Shown: piece after piece, positions 42,959-57,900 of the stretch
Position numbering within the stretch: position 1 is the first letter of the stretch
Layout: every line of letters begins with the position of its first letter
The notes under the pieces: model-generated
The model's database searches: none
The model's input: only the letters and a program-made list of their open reading frames with translations
What the model was told of the DNA's origin: nothing
Made by a program: the position numbers and the translations under genes
DNA from: Pogona vitticeps
Lineage: Eukaryota; Chordata; Lepidosauria; Squamata; Agamidae
Assembly: GCF_051106095.1 (NCBI RefSeq)
Contig: NC_135784.1
Coordinates: 152,369,428-152,433,427, forward strand
Length of the DNA stretch: 64,000 nucleotides
Direction of reading: 5' to 3'

Positions 42959-45900
42959 CTAGGTAAGAAATGGAAAAGGTTAGATCAAAGTTTTCCCACT
43001 GAGTACTAATATTTGCTTTGCTGATGACTATCGCTCTTTACCACTAAATGGTTCATTATATATTAATCAGACAGAAGGTGTTCCCTACAGATTCTACTGC
43101 CAGAGTGGCTAGGTACAAAGGATAGGTAACAGCCCAAAATGCCAAGGTTAGTGCAGGTAAGTTTATAATCTTTAAACATATTCCCTTTCTTTCTTACCCC
43201 CACCCATCCTACTGAACCTCATGTTGCCAGCATTCCTAAGTACACTGCAGTCTTTTGAAGTTACATTTACACACGGTTGGTCACTTGGAAACTGGAACAT
43301 TAGCATTCTGCATTCTTCACCTTTTACTAGCTTCAGCAAAAGTGGCTAGAGGAAGAGGCAAACAAGGAGGCTCCTGTAGTATACAGTATCATGTTCGGGG
43401 ATTACACCCAGAGCAAATAGCACAGCTTGCCTGGGAAGAGTCTGTGTTTAAAGAGAAAACTGATATAGGAGGCCCATATATGTCTCACAAGAAGACAGAC
43501 GCATCCATTTATGCTGAAGGTAAGTAGCGCTTGTTTCAAACTCAATTTCAATTCATTTCCACACAAATTTCCTCCGGAACCTTCATCCTCTGAGTGTGGA
43601 TTAACTATTCCATTTGTTCCACAATATCCCATCTTGTCTCATCAGATTTCAAAGTACTCCCCAGCTCAGTTATTATATAGTTTGAAATGAGTCACAGAAT
43701 GCTTGAGCCCCAACACTCACTGCCTTATTACCCAGCTAAATTTGACTGCTAGGGGGCCTGAAGGACTCAAGCAAAGGGTAAAGGGAAATTTGTTGGTTCC
43801 TGAGACTAAAGAAACAAGCCACCCAACTTACTTAGGTGTTGTTCTGCCAAATGTCGATTTCATCTTCTGCGACAAAGAACTGCTTGAAGAAGTCTTCACC
43901 AGCTGCTGCTCTGGAGTGGTGACTGGTCCCAACATGCTCACTTTGCAACAAGACAACACAGGCATCACACTGTTGTTTCCACACCTTACTCAGAACACCA
44001 AATAGCTCCAACCTTAGCGATATAATTTCGAACAGCATAAGGAGCAGGTATTCATTATTTAACCTCATGTATGAAGTGGACATAAGAATATCATGAAGTG
44101 GCATTTTGCACTGCATTTCATGAAACAGTGGAGCCGCGCTTCCTCCAGGTTGGAAAAAAGAATTAAACCCCAATTGCACATGTAGCCTACTATTCAGATT
44201 CAGCAATTTGCTTCCTCATACCATCGTTCCCATGCATGCTTTCTTCCCAGAATTTTAGATCATGCAAACAAGGAAACAATTTACAGTATACTAATTCAAA
44301 TAGCACAACGTACTTTACTAGTAAAATGTAAGGAATTGGAAATTAGGAGAAATATGGGTTAACCCTAACACCAATCATCAAAAGACTCACTGCTGTACTG
44401 AATTGCATTATATGATGGCCAAAGGACCCACTTCCTATCACTGGTTTTCAACAGGCAGACAAAGGCACAAAAGGAGTGCGCTTCCACTACCATATTATAA
44501 TGGAGAGGAAGATGAATTTGACATGGGTTACTCTTTCTGGCAACCACATATTTTATGGCATAGCTGCTTGCTATCTGTATCTGTTTTGCTGCCAATACAG
44601 TGGTGCCCGCATAACGAGCGATTCGTTTAACGACGAATCCGCATAGCGATGTGTTTTTTGCGATCGCATTGTGATGTTTCTATTGGTAAAACATCGCTTT
44701 GCGATGATCGGTAAGCGTTTCGCTTACCAATTTTCGCATAGCGATGTTTTTTTAACAGCTGATCGGCGGTTCCAAAATGGCCGCTGGGTAAAGAAAATGG
44801 CCGGCCGCTGTTTTCGCGCCCTTTCCTCACTTACCGGGCAGCGAAAATGGCGGCCGCATGGAGGATTTCCGCATAATGGTGAGTTTTTTCCCCGTAGGAA
44901 CACATTAAACGTGTTTTAATGCGTTCCTATGGGCTTTTTTGCCCCGCATAGTGACGAATCCACATAGTGACGATTTTTTCGGAACGGATTATCGTCGCTA
45001 TGCGGGGCACCACTGTATACTGTTTAGGATGGTGCAATCTCAACTAGAGATGGGGGCATTCGTATACGAATATCCCCATACAGGTGGCGTTAATGAGGGT
45101 CCAGCCCCATGGGGCCGGACAGTCGACTCACCGATCCACCGCGGATGCGGGTGGTGCGATTCTACCAGTGGCTGCGCAGGGTGCAATCCACTTGCCACTC
45201 TTCAACATTGCAGCGAGGCTTGTCCTACCGCCTCCTGCCAGGAGTGGTGAGCGGATAGTGTACTGCGGACCCATTGGTAGAATCGTGCTGTCTGCATCTG
45301 CGGTGGATCAGTGAATGCCCCGTCCGGCCCCATAGGGCTGGACCCTCGTTAATGCCACCTGTGTGGGGATATTCATACACAAATACCCCCATCTTTAATC
45401 GCAACTTTTAGCACCAAACAGATGACCAAGAAAAAGTGAAGAAAGGGAGTTTCAAAATAGACATGAACTGGATTAAAAAATGACATGTTGAAGTGCAACA
45501 GCCTGAATTAAGATTAGAACCAGCACCTGGCATTAAAAAACAGGTGTGAAAAAGCAGACTCCTTGTCAAAAGAACTGGGTTTCAGCTAGTGCATTTATAG
45601 TATAATTACTAGTGATTTCAAATAAAGGGCATAATTACCTTTAACATCTGGTGTGCAAGGGGTGGAGTACGCATTTGAGTTTTCAATTATATGTCCAGGC
45701 TCAATGTTTTCCTGCTCCACCATCATGAACTGAGTCCAGTATTCTGTAGGCAAGCAGATTAACCGCTCCACAACCTAAAGAATCACATGACATAAGTGAC
45801 TAAACTCTACTTTGGAAAGTCAGAGTATACTGTCAGTACAAATGGATGCTGTGTTGTCCTTGCTCACTCTACTGGCCTACCTTAGGTTGTCTCTTTGTGT

Positions 45901-48900
45901 CTTGCAGTAGGGTCATGGGATCAGGATCTGGCACAGCATGGCCAACAATTGTAGGTCCAAAGACTTTGGCTAGGTTAGAAATATCCATTTTGGTATCTGG
46001 ACTTTGAGCCACTCTAGATAACATAGAGAGATCTGAGATAGTACTGATGCAGTGAAACATTTCCTCACACATTTGCCATTTTTGGCTTATCAGGTATTCA
46101 GGATTTAGTTTGTGCTGCCGCTAAATGCTACAGCAGGGGTTGGCCACTCCAGATGTTGTTGGCATCATAGCCAATGGTGAGGCATTGTGGGAGGTGAAGT
46201 CTGAAAACATCTGGAGGCCCATAATTGCCTACCCTTCCACTAAAAGCAGTGTTCCCCAACTTTGGGCCCCTGGAAATTCTTGGATGACAATTCCCAGAAA
46301 TCCTAGCCAGCACAGCTAGTGGTGAAGGCATCATGGGGTTTCAGTCCAAGAACATCTGAGGACCCAAGATTGGGAACTACTGCACCAGAGCCTGAAAAAA
46401 ATGGAATCTCTCTTATATTTCCTCCTCAAAAAGATACAACCAAACTGTACTCACCGCTGAAGATGTAACATGAGAAAAGCCAGAGTATCCCTGTTAGCCT
46501 GAGGGAGCTCCCCAATGGTTTGATATATGGCTGCCACACTATTATCCTCATCCATTATTTCTATAAACAAAAACAGAGAAAATGTGTTTCTGTAACCACT
46601 TTCAACATACAGTGGTGCCTCGCTTAACGAGCGCACCTTATAACGATTAAATCGCATAGCGATCCGTTTTTTCGGATCGCTAATGCGATCGCACAACGTT
46701 TTTCCCATAGGGAAAAATTCGCTTTGCGAAGACCGGTAAGCGTTTCGCTTACCGATCTTCGCAAAACGACCCCCGCCGATCAGCTGTTCGGCGGCCAAAA
46801 TGGCCGCCGGAAGCCGGGAAATGGCCTAAAATGGCTGCCCGCAGCGTTTTCGCGCCCTCGTTAAGCGAGGCGAGGGCGCGAAAATGGCTGCCGGCCATTA
46901 CGAAGCTTCGTTAAACGGTGAGTATTTGGCCCATTTGGAACGCATTAAACCATGTTTAATGCGTTCTAATGGGCTTTTCTGTACCGTTTAACGATGAGAC
47001 TTCATTAAAACAGAGAGCAAGTGTTCTGATCCATTTTACGGGCTAGCAGTACATTATCAACTCTGCATCAGTTAAGTGTTACTTAATATTCTATGACACA
47101 CAGTCAATAAGCTGCCGGACTCCGTATTTACAAAGGGAAAGTTAATTTAATTAGACAATGTCTTTGGAGCTTCTCAGTGTACAGGAAATGAGACATGGGG
47201 CACAGTAAAATCATCTGCTACATGATACAGTTTTCAATATGAAACAACGGAATAGATGTATGGGGGGGGGGAGTAAAAAATCATGACACTTCCCAATATG
47301 GGCAATGCTCCCTTCCTGTAACCTACATGTTTTTTTGTTCCTCTTTGGAATTTGTAAGAGTAGTTATCAGGGATAAGTGTGCTCACAGCAACACAATTTA
47401 TGCTCTTCCTAATCAACTAGGTATTAAGGGTTCATATTTTTATCTATTACACATAACAGTGATAGAATATTTACCAAATAGTGATCAAACTGGAAAAGAA
47501 TTATGCTCTACAAGAAGCAGCAGTGAGTTATTTGAAAAATAGATATCATCCCTTTGGGTGGTACAAAGCCATTGAGAAGAGGTTTTTAATACAGTAATAA
47601 TAGCTTTATGTTATATATTCTTCAGCCTCTGTGGCATTGTTGAATTTTCATTCAAAGAACTCGGAAGATAAGAATACAAGGCAGAAGACGGTGGCCATTA
47701 TCTTCTTTGTTCAGTCTCTTAACAGCAGGGGATCAAATTAGTAGCTATTTCCCCCATTTCAGACAGAAGTACATCATATGGTGAAAAACTCAAAATTACT
47801 GTTGTATCAGTTTATTGGCTGTAAGGAGGCCAAAGCTTTCATTTACCACATTGGTCACCACCTGCACATAATCTTCCATTTTGCTTACCAGCAGCCTCCA
47901 TAAAAGGCTTGTTAAGACGGAAGGTGAGGAGAGGCTCCTTAAGGTTGCGGAGGAAGTCTTTCAGAAGGCCACATATAGCATGGATGTCTTCCACCTTGAT
48001 CAGCAGGGGCAGAGTTTTCCCTCGAAGGAACTTTTCTTTCAGGTCTTTTACTGTGCGGTCACAGCCAGAAATACGGTAGAGGCCTGTCTATTGAAAGAGT
48101 TATCTTGTGAAATTATATCCCAAACACATTTATTAAAAAATCTGTTGGCTTCCCCCAAAATACCCACTTCCTACTTAGAATGATAGGCATAATCACTGTA
48201 CATGAAATTTAGACAGAAGCTGTGTGCATTTTCAAATACAGATTGTACAACACCTCACCCCACAGCAGCAACTAGATGGTGAGCTAGGTAATTTTCTGGG
48301 GGATATATATTCACCCTCCCCTGTTATGGTGGCACCACAAAAGAAAGAGCAAGATACCACGAGTCGAACATAGAAGTAGTAGCAGCAAAAATCTTTTTAA
48401 AAAAAAAAAGTTCGTGGACAAGGCATGGAGAAACAATTCATCAAGGTGTGTGGGCCCTGGCTGTCTTCTTTATTGTGAAAAAAATTATGATGTCCTATTC
48501 CCACTTAAATTTAGCAGTGCAGCAGCATCAGAGGCTGCATGTGGCCTGCCTATTCTCCTGTTTGAAAAAATTCCACAACCAAGGTCCGCACCTTACAAAT
48601 CACGCTTACCTCATGCAGTCCTCGCTGTTCTATTTCGTTCACACAGTGAACTACAATGGAAGGGATCATTGGTGGTGTCAGAGGTACAAAATCCACAAGA
48701 GCTCCCTGAAAACAGGAACATAGTGATTTTTATTTTGGGCTTACAGAAGGAGATGTAGGAGAAATGAGATATTTGACAATGAACTATCCAGAGAATAGTT
48801 GTCTGGAGAGCTCCAGAGAACTATCTCTGGATAGTTCTGCATAATTTCATTACCAAAAAAAAAAACAAAAAAAAAAACATTTAAGCAAATTTTGCTTCCC

Positions 48901-51900
48901 ACTATCCCATTCTAAAGCTCAAGTAAGACACAACTGTCTTACGGAGAGCAGCCAAAACATGGAGAAAATAATGCAGCATTAATGTCCTCAATGATTCAAA
49001 ATCAGTTGCATTAAAAATGCTTGAAAAAAACTTCAGTCTCTAAATAGTGTAAAATGATGTGTACAGTAATAGTACAACATTAACAAGAAAGGCTACAGTA
49101 TTAAAACACAAAATATGCATTCCCCACCTTGCCCCATGTGAAGCTGAACATATGACACATACCTCAGCAAAGGAGAGCTAAAACTGTTGTACAGTTATGT
49201 ACAGCTCTCTTCAGATATGTATGCTTAAAATTAATAGTGTTCCTTCAGGAGTAGTCTTTTTTGTTAAATACTGTACAAGGGAATAGTATGACATTCTCTT
49301 TATTACTGCAAATATTCTAATAAAAGAATTTCTACATAAATGCTTGAATATAACATTTGAACCAAACATGCTAAATCAGTTAACATAGAGCACTGGAAAA
49401 TTCCAATTCTAATTTTTCCAGAAAACCTGTATCACTGGACCTCCAAAATGTCCTATTATCAACAGTGCTACTCAGCTTGACCAAACTGAAAACGGTGGCT
49501 TCCTTTAATGAGCCAATCCGTGTCTTATTTATGTTTAGGCACTTTTTATTCTAGGGAGGGTCAGTCTTGTTTTGTCAGGCAGAATACACCTTCTCCACCT
49601 TCCAATTATGTGGTCCATTTGATTATCAACTGGTGATGTCCATATGTACAGTCACCTGTTTTATTATATTGGTTCATTGCAGAAAAATAGCATAAAGCTT
49701 AATAGGAAATAAAAAGCTCAAGTTTTTTTGTAGACCACAGACTAGAGACCATCTGAAAATTCCAGGGTAAGAGAATGTTTATTTTAAACACTGTGGCCAA
49801 AATCCTGGTGCTTAGCATAACGAATCACAGTGTGAGTAGGCCCATTTGATTCAATGGAACTTATGGAGTTGATTTACAAAATCCCCACTGATTCAAGTGG
49901 CCTACTCTAGTGCAATTTACTATACCAATCAACAGGATTTTGGCCCATATGTGTATCTTTTTACACAGAAACTGATAAATTCATTTAACAGTTACATCAG
50001 CAGCAGCCCTTGAAAGCCAAGCAGTATCCTCAAAATACTGTTGCAAATTTTAGCACAAAAGGAATCTTCTGCGGAAGGAATTTAGCACAAATGATTACAT
50101 TGCCCTCCATGCTCTATTTCACCCACTTAAATCTCATTCGCTAGCTATCAAAGAAAATTGTGCAACATCATATCACTGAAGGTGTCTCATCTTATCCGAA
50201 GCATACCTCTCCAATTCTGACAGGAGTGCCTGCTAAGGTAGGTATGCAGGGCAGGGGGCAGCGCTCTCGACATTCTGGGTGCGTCACTACCCGGCAGTCT
50301 CGGCACTTCAGTGACAGCTTCCCAAACTTTATGCGCTTGCCGCAAGGAACACATGATTCGGGTTTAATAACCTGGGGAAAGAGCATGTGTGTAAAACCTA
50401 GAATGTGGCTTAATAAGCATATAATACATAAGCATAAGTGCTGAAATATAGTCTAGATGAAAATAGATAGAATTGCTACTTTATTCCTTTGCTTTTATCC
50501 TGGGTAAAGGTTCCTCTTGACACTTAGTCCACTTGTGTCTGACTCTAGCGTGCGGTGCTTATCCCCGTCTCCAAGCCACAGAGCCAGAATTTGTCCGAAG
50601 ACAGTTTCCATGGTCACGTGGCCAGCGCAACTAGACACAGAACGCTGTTACCTTCCCACCATGGTGGTACCTATTTACTTGTATTTATATGCTCTCGAAC
50701 TGCTAGGCTGGCAGGAGCTGGGACAAGCGACGGGAGCTCAGTCCATCGTGTGGATTCAATCTTACGACTGCTGGTCTTCCGACCTTGCAGCACAGAGGCT
50801 TCTGCAGTTTAACCTGCAACACCGCCACGTCCCTTGCTTTTATCTTACCACTCAGCTAAAAGGCTCTCAAAACAGCTATCTCAAAACAATGGAAAGTTAA
50901 TGTTAATTTTAAAAACATTAAAATCACTGGGAAGAAATCCCAGATAATAAACCATAATGGCAACCTTAGCAAGTGATCAAAGTGTCTTCAAGAACATACG
51001 TTTTAACCAGCTTCCTACTCCATGTCAAGCTCATCTCTGGTTGCGGTACTAAGCCACCTTACAATACACATCTTAGTTACCACTGTAGACTATTAGAACA
51101 GAATTACACTTTGACAAAATGTGTGCAAAACGTAATAATTAAAAGACAGTTTTTTATAAGGCCCAATTGAATAAACAAACCAGGGTTAAGGACTGGCTGC
51201 AAACTGAGATGTGAAGTCTGTGAATTATGGTTAAGCATCTCTACCACGCAGATCATGGTTAAAGAAGTCCCACCCCATATCCATTCTGTCTGAAAACTGT
51301 GAAAGAGAATTTGCCGATGCTTCCCCAGACATGCCCTTCTGGGCTGGACCTCACCAACTATGCTATGGTTTTCTACATATTTGACATCTTAACCAATTTT
51401 AAAACAGCTAAGATTAAATGTTTGCACTCAACCAAAAAGAATATCTGCTCAAAAAGCCCTGTTCCAGCTCTCCTCATTCCAAAGACGCTGGTACTGAAAA
51501 CAAAGTCCCAGCTAAAGTTCTCCAGAGTCACAGGCTATGAGAGGGCAGTTCTCATCCCGGAATTAAAGCAAAGGTTAAAATCAGGCCCTGAGATTGGTAA
51601 CCTGCTCGGTACCAATTAAAAATAAATAAATAAATGAAAACACTGCCCCAAAACACAAAGGAATCATATAAGCTGACTGCTTGCTCACCGTTTTTGAGAC
51701 AAATTCATGAAGTCTCATCCCAGTGTTCCCAGGAGTGCTAAATCCATCTGTTTCAGATTTACATTCCAGTTGCCTGCTTCCCAGGTTTGAATCACTGTTC
51801 CAAGGCTGTAGAATGGCTTGAGTGGAGGCAAAGAGACACTCATTTTGTGCATTCTGTTTCTAAGAACAAGTTTCAGATTGGCAGTAGTGGCCACCAGTTT

Positions 51901-54900
51901 AAATGAGTGAAGCTAGCGTTTCTCAGCATGGACGTTACAATTATTATTTGCAGTAGCAACCTAATGTAGCTGGAAAAAGGAGTTTCAGGATGTCTAACTA
52001 AGCCCCTCCACTTATAGTTTCTGAATTAAAATAACAAAGGCTTGACTTTAAGAAAAAAGCAAGGTGTTACTTTTGGATCCTTTTCTCAGCAAAGAATCTG
52101 AAGACTTGAGAGGGATATTTAGCAGGCAGCTTTCAGGGTACCTCCTTAATCCTTGTTAAAGTAGAAATAGAAACAGATGTGTATAAAGGATTTAGGCAGG
52201 TCAGATTAAATATTTCAGCAATTTATTTCCCCCTCTTTCATTTTATAAATAATGACAAGGAGAAATTGAAAATAGATAGAATCATATGATGTAATAGAAG
52301 TAAAGAAAAGGCTGCTTTTAGTTTACTCATAATAAATGTCAAACATAACTCAGATACATGTTGCAATTTTATAAGCCTTGCAAAAGATTACTCATTTGTA
52401 TTGGCATCAGTACAGCTCTAGACAAACAAAGGCCAGAGGCTGTGGATACAAGAATGTCATAGCATTTTAAGTTAAGAAAAACTATGTAATAATCAAAAAC
52501 CAGACACACACCTGTGTTTCTTTGGCTTCCAACATAGTAAGGAACAGTCTCAAGAGTAGAGATCGCTTCAATTGGGCCTCCATCATTAGGTACAGTTAGG
52601 GTTGTTCTTGCAATTATTGATTCATTTCCCTAAAATGAAAGGTCCAAGAGATTAAGAATTGCAAGAGTCAGTTGAGGGACAGATGACAAGTTAATTCTTC
52701 CCAGTCATATGACACCTATGATCTATTTTACTTTTCTTAAGATATTACACAGCACAAAAATCCTGATTTCAGAATGTAGGTATTCCCAGTGCAACCAAAG
52801 AAATTGTCCTGTTACAACCCAGTGGTTTTTGTATTCACATACTATCCTCCAGCCAATCAAAATCTAAGGATTAACAGGCAAATCAATGACTTTAAGGTAT
52901 AGTGTACTCCGAGACAATTCTCTGCTACTAAACCATTCAAAGCATTGTCAAAGATCACAGCATGTAGGCTGTTCACAAAATATGCATGTCAGATCCTGAT
53001 AAGATGCCCGATTTCCCCAGGAGTCCTACAGAGGTTTATAGTACTCCTTGGACAAATAAAAGAAGCCTATGGTTTGTCGTAGCTGACATTATTCCTTTGT
53101 AATCTCTCACTCTTGAACAGACAAGGTATCAAACCTTGACATGCACAAAAAAAGGTAAACCCATTGAAAAGGCAGGAAACACTAATATTTCACTTTGTTA
53201 CATTGAAATGAAACAGACGTGGCTTGTGTCTGAATAGGAAATCACCTCATGTTCTGAGTTTTGTTCAAGAAAAATGGAATACAATAAGGTAAATAATAAT
53301 GTAAATCACAAAGGGATCATTGCAAGATCAGATGTTGGCATTTCAATAAATGCTTCTATAAAAGGACTGAACTGTGAATTCACAAGAATAGGTACTGATC
53401 TACAAAAAAGACTGCCATATACCCTGCAAAGGTGCAGAGATGCTGATTGGGTTGACCACACGCATCATACAATGGATTGCCACCTTAAAAAAAAGAAGGA
53501 AGCTATCAGCCACTTGTTGTGACCGATAAAACTATACAAGTTGTGTCCAAGATATCTGAAGTGATCAATCTCTGTGTATGAGCTGACTAGATTTTAAGAC
53601 CTTTGGGATAGGCCCTTTTCTTGATTCCACCACCTTCACATACATGTTTGGTGAGGATGTGAAAGCAAGCCTTTTTTCAAATGATTGCTCCCAGGTTGTG
53701 GAATCCCCTCATTTGGAAAGCCGGGTTGGCATAGACTTCCCTTTTTTGATAGACTTGTAACAAGAGAGTTACAGAATACTATTGTGCACTATTTTGTTTC
53801 TCGTGAGAATCTGTTTTTCTGGTGCGTGTTTTTTTAATTAGCAATTTATAAATATTGCAGTATGTTTAATCGATTTAATGTATAACTTTTAACTGCACTT
53901 GTTTTTAATATTTGTCAGCCACCTTGGGGCCCTATACCAGGTAAAAATTGGCACAGAAATGAAATGAAATAAAAAGTTGTAATGGAAAACAGTATTTCTC
54001 TATCTTACAGCTTGAGTATGGAGAAACAGTCATTAACAATGCATGTTAACAGTAAATGTGGACAGTCTATACAGACCTAAACAAATAATGAGAACCAGTA
54101 TCTATTACTGAACTTCACCCTCATCCACACGACTCCCCCATGACATGTGCTAAAATTATCAGACACTTCACTCATAAGAAAAGCAATACAATCTCAGAAA
54201 ACCACATACTTGGTCTGCTGTAGCGCCAATAGAACGAGTTTTCTTTAAAGGACCAGGTGGGCCTTCAATAAACTGCCTGGATGAGCGCTGTTAAAAAAAA
54301 TAATATTGTGTTTGGATCAATATGTTACAGCATTTCTGGGGAAAAAGCAAGTAATTTCTATTTATGTAGTTCAATACTACATTCTCTTCTATGTATTTAC
54401 AAAGGAAGTAATATTTTTGAAGGCGTCTAGGGGAAAATGTACATTAAATAGGCATGAGACTTTCAGATATTTTTCATTGCCGTTTCCAGAATTTGCCAGA
54501 GATTAGGAGACTGCTAGTCTATCTGGTCATTAGGTTCTATGCTGGGTCTCTCAAAAACTAGTTCTCCAATCCAGTGGTTCCCAACCTTAGTTCCCCAGAT
54601 GTTCTTGGGACTACAGGTCCCAGAAATCCTGGCCAGCACAGCTAGTGGTGAAAGGTACTGGGACTTTTAGTCTAAAAACATCTGGGGACCCAAGGTTGGG
54701 AACCAGTGCCCTAATTCCTTAAAGCTCCCATGGAACATAACAATTCCCATCCATATTCTTCAGCCTAATTACTGTTGTTCCAGAGACTTGCCAAGGCAAA
54801 GGTAAGTGTTCTGAATCTCTTGGATTTTTGGCCACAGCTACCAGAATTCTTGCTGGCTGGGGGTTGTAGTAAAAATAATTCAAATGCCCCATGCCTAAGA

Positions 54901-57900
54901 TTGAATCTTTTTCCTTCTTGCTTCGTTGGCACACAAAGTAACCAAACAAAAGTGAAGAAAGCTAAGTGGAATGAGAGGGAGAAAGAAATATATCTGACCT
55001 TAAGATTTTTTTCCCCTTGAATAACTGTGAAAGAGAATTAAATGTTTTGGCTGTATTCTGTTGTAATCACAAATATGTTGGAAATCATAACCTCCATCTA
55101 CAGTGTCATGGAACGGGCTTATCAAAACTGCCCCATTCAATTTGAGCCCCCTACTGCAATGCATTTGTAGCGGTCACCCTGTCATGCGTATTCAACAGGG
55201 CATTTGCATGAACCAACAGGGAGCTGTCGGGAGGCACAGCCAGCTACATAGAAGAGGGGCTGAGGCGGAGAGCAAGAGACGGAGAGGTAAAAAAAGGTGG
55301 AGAGAGTTTGAGGAGATAGATAGTTTGCGAATTTTGTGGCAGAGAGAGATTTTAGTGAGTGAACAATCAGAGTGTTACCTGTATTAGTTAAGTACAGATG
55401 AGGTTAAAGGAATATACTGAGTGCTTTGTGTAACTTTAAGAATGTGCTTAAGAACTATTCATGAAACAGGGCGTAACTAATAAACCTGTTCTTATTTCAA
55501 AGTTAAGTACTGAATGGACCTCAGTCTTTCACAGTAAACATAGCTGGTAAAGCTATCAACTGTAAAGATATCAATAGTAAAGAATGTGGTTCATGCCTGA
55601 GATTGGGTACATAATCTAGGTACACGCAAGAGGAACGTCAGAGATTGATGGTGAGCAACCAGGTACTGAGAGAAGTCGTGTTAGGTTGGAGGACGGTCGT
55701 GACAGCATTAAATATTAAAACAAAATTCCAGAGTTGGAACAAGAAGCTTAGAGGGAGAATATCTAGCAACTTAGGTAGCTCTCTAGACAATGCCAGCTTG
55801 ATAGGGTACTTGTTCAATTGACATAAGGAGAGCAAAAGTTTCTGAATGAATGAAGAAAAATAAACTATTACATATGTACACTGACATATACTTTAACTGT
55901 CACACTCAAAATAAAGCAGAAAAATATTTGCTAGCCAGATCATTTATAACTATTGTCCTCTTCATACCATGATGAGATCCATGATGAAGTAAAGCACACT
56001 GAAATATGCATTTAGACAGACATTAATGTAGAATTCAGTCAAGTGTGAAACCCCTGGTTTCCATCAGATCACATAATGGGAAAGAGCATACATACTCTTT
56101 TTTCTCTTTTCTTCAGCCTAACAGTCTTCATTACTGTGGAATCCCAATCCTAGAAATGAGAGCATATTTTGCTTAGCATCATATAGCTGGCAAATATATA
56201 TTATATATATTATAAATAAAAGCTTTTTGTTCAGTTCTTTTAGCTTCTTACTAAAATGATTAATCTTATGACCTGTAGGCCATAAAATATATATTTGGTA
56301 TGGTATGTTAACATATAATGGAACTGGGAAGGGAAAAGTTAATAATTCAGTATATTCAGATGAAGGACAAATCACAAAATCAACACGCATCTCCTTACAT
56401 AGAGTCATATCTTTACATCTGTCAATCAGCACAAGAAATAAAAACAAATCAAGGTTACATTACCAGAGATTCATCAGTCTTGTCGAAACTGATGTCGGAT
56501 AAAATTGAACCAGATTCATCAATCGTTGACAGTCTAAATATAAAAGCAATGTTTTAGAATCATGCATGTGAGAATAACATTCATATTTTCATACTTCACT
56601 TTCATCAGGACTCTGTGATTACTAATCAATTACCTAGAAAGACTAGGAGGAATGTCGCAGCATATGCCTGTATGTGTATACAAATATACCATTACATGTC
56701 TAACACTGAAGATGATAAACTGAAAGTTTCATTTTTCATTTTCACAATCAGTCCTCTTTCACCCTCATTAACATGTTCTTTAATTCCTCCTCACTTTCTG
56801 CCATCAGTGTGATATCATCTGCATATCTGAGGTTGTTGATATTTCTTCTGGCAGTCTTAATTCCGGTTTGGGATTCCTCCAGTCCAGCCTTTCGCATGAT
56901 GTATTCTGCATATCAGTTAAATAAACTGGGGGACAATATACAGCCTTGTTGTACTCCTTTCCCAATTTTGAACCAATCAGTTGTTCCATATCCAGTTCTA
57001 ACTGTTGCTTCCTGTCACACATATAGATTTCTCAGAAGATAGATAAGGTGGTCAGGCACTCCCATTTCTTTAAGAACTTGCCATAGTTTGTTGTGGTCCA
57101 CACAGTCAAAGGCTTTTGCGTAGAAGCAGAAGTAGATGTTTTCCTGGAACTCTCTGGCTTTCTCCATAATCCAGTGCATGTTAGCAATTTGGTCTTTGGT
57201 TCCTCTGCCCCTTCGAAGTCCAGCTTGTACTTCTGGGAGTTCTCGGTCCACATACTGCTGAAGCCTACCTTGTATGATTTTGAGCATAACCTTGCTGGCA
57301 TGTGAGATGAGTGCAATTGTCCGGTAGTTAGAGCATTCTTTGGCACTGCCCTTCTTTGGGATTGGGATGTAGACTGATCTTTTCCAGTCCTCTGGCCACT
57401 GTTGAGTTTTCCAAACTTGCTGGCATATTGAGTGTAGCACTTTAACAGTGTCATCTTTTAAGATTTTAAATAGTTCCACTGGAATGCCATTGCCTCCACT
57501 GGCCTTGTTGTTCTAAGGCCCACTTGACTTCACTCTCCAGGATGTCTGGCTCAAGGTCAGCAACCACACTATCTGGGTTGTCTGGGACATCCAGATCTTT
57601 CTGGTATAATTCCTCTGTGTATTCTTGCCACCTCTTCTTGATGTCTTCTGCTTTTGTCAGGTCCCTGCCATTTTGTCCTTTGTCATGTCCAGCTTTGCAC
57701 AAAATTTATTTATTTATTTATTTACAATATTTTTTAGCCGCACCATTACCAGTGGCTTCTGGGCGGCGTACAACATTAAAACTTAAAAACATTTTAAAAG
57801 ACAATATAAAATATCATATATTAAAACAATTCTTAAAACATTAAAAATTAATGTTCCTTTAATATCTCCAATTTTCTTGAACAGATACCTGGTGTTTTTT

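Noticed and set aside
43255-43527. A 90-codon + strand frame inside RACGAP1
   Set aside because: It lies in the last intron on the opposite strand and has no recognisable domain.
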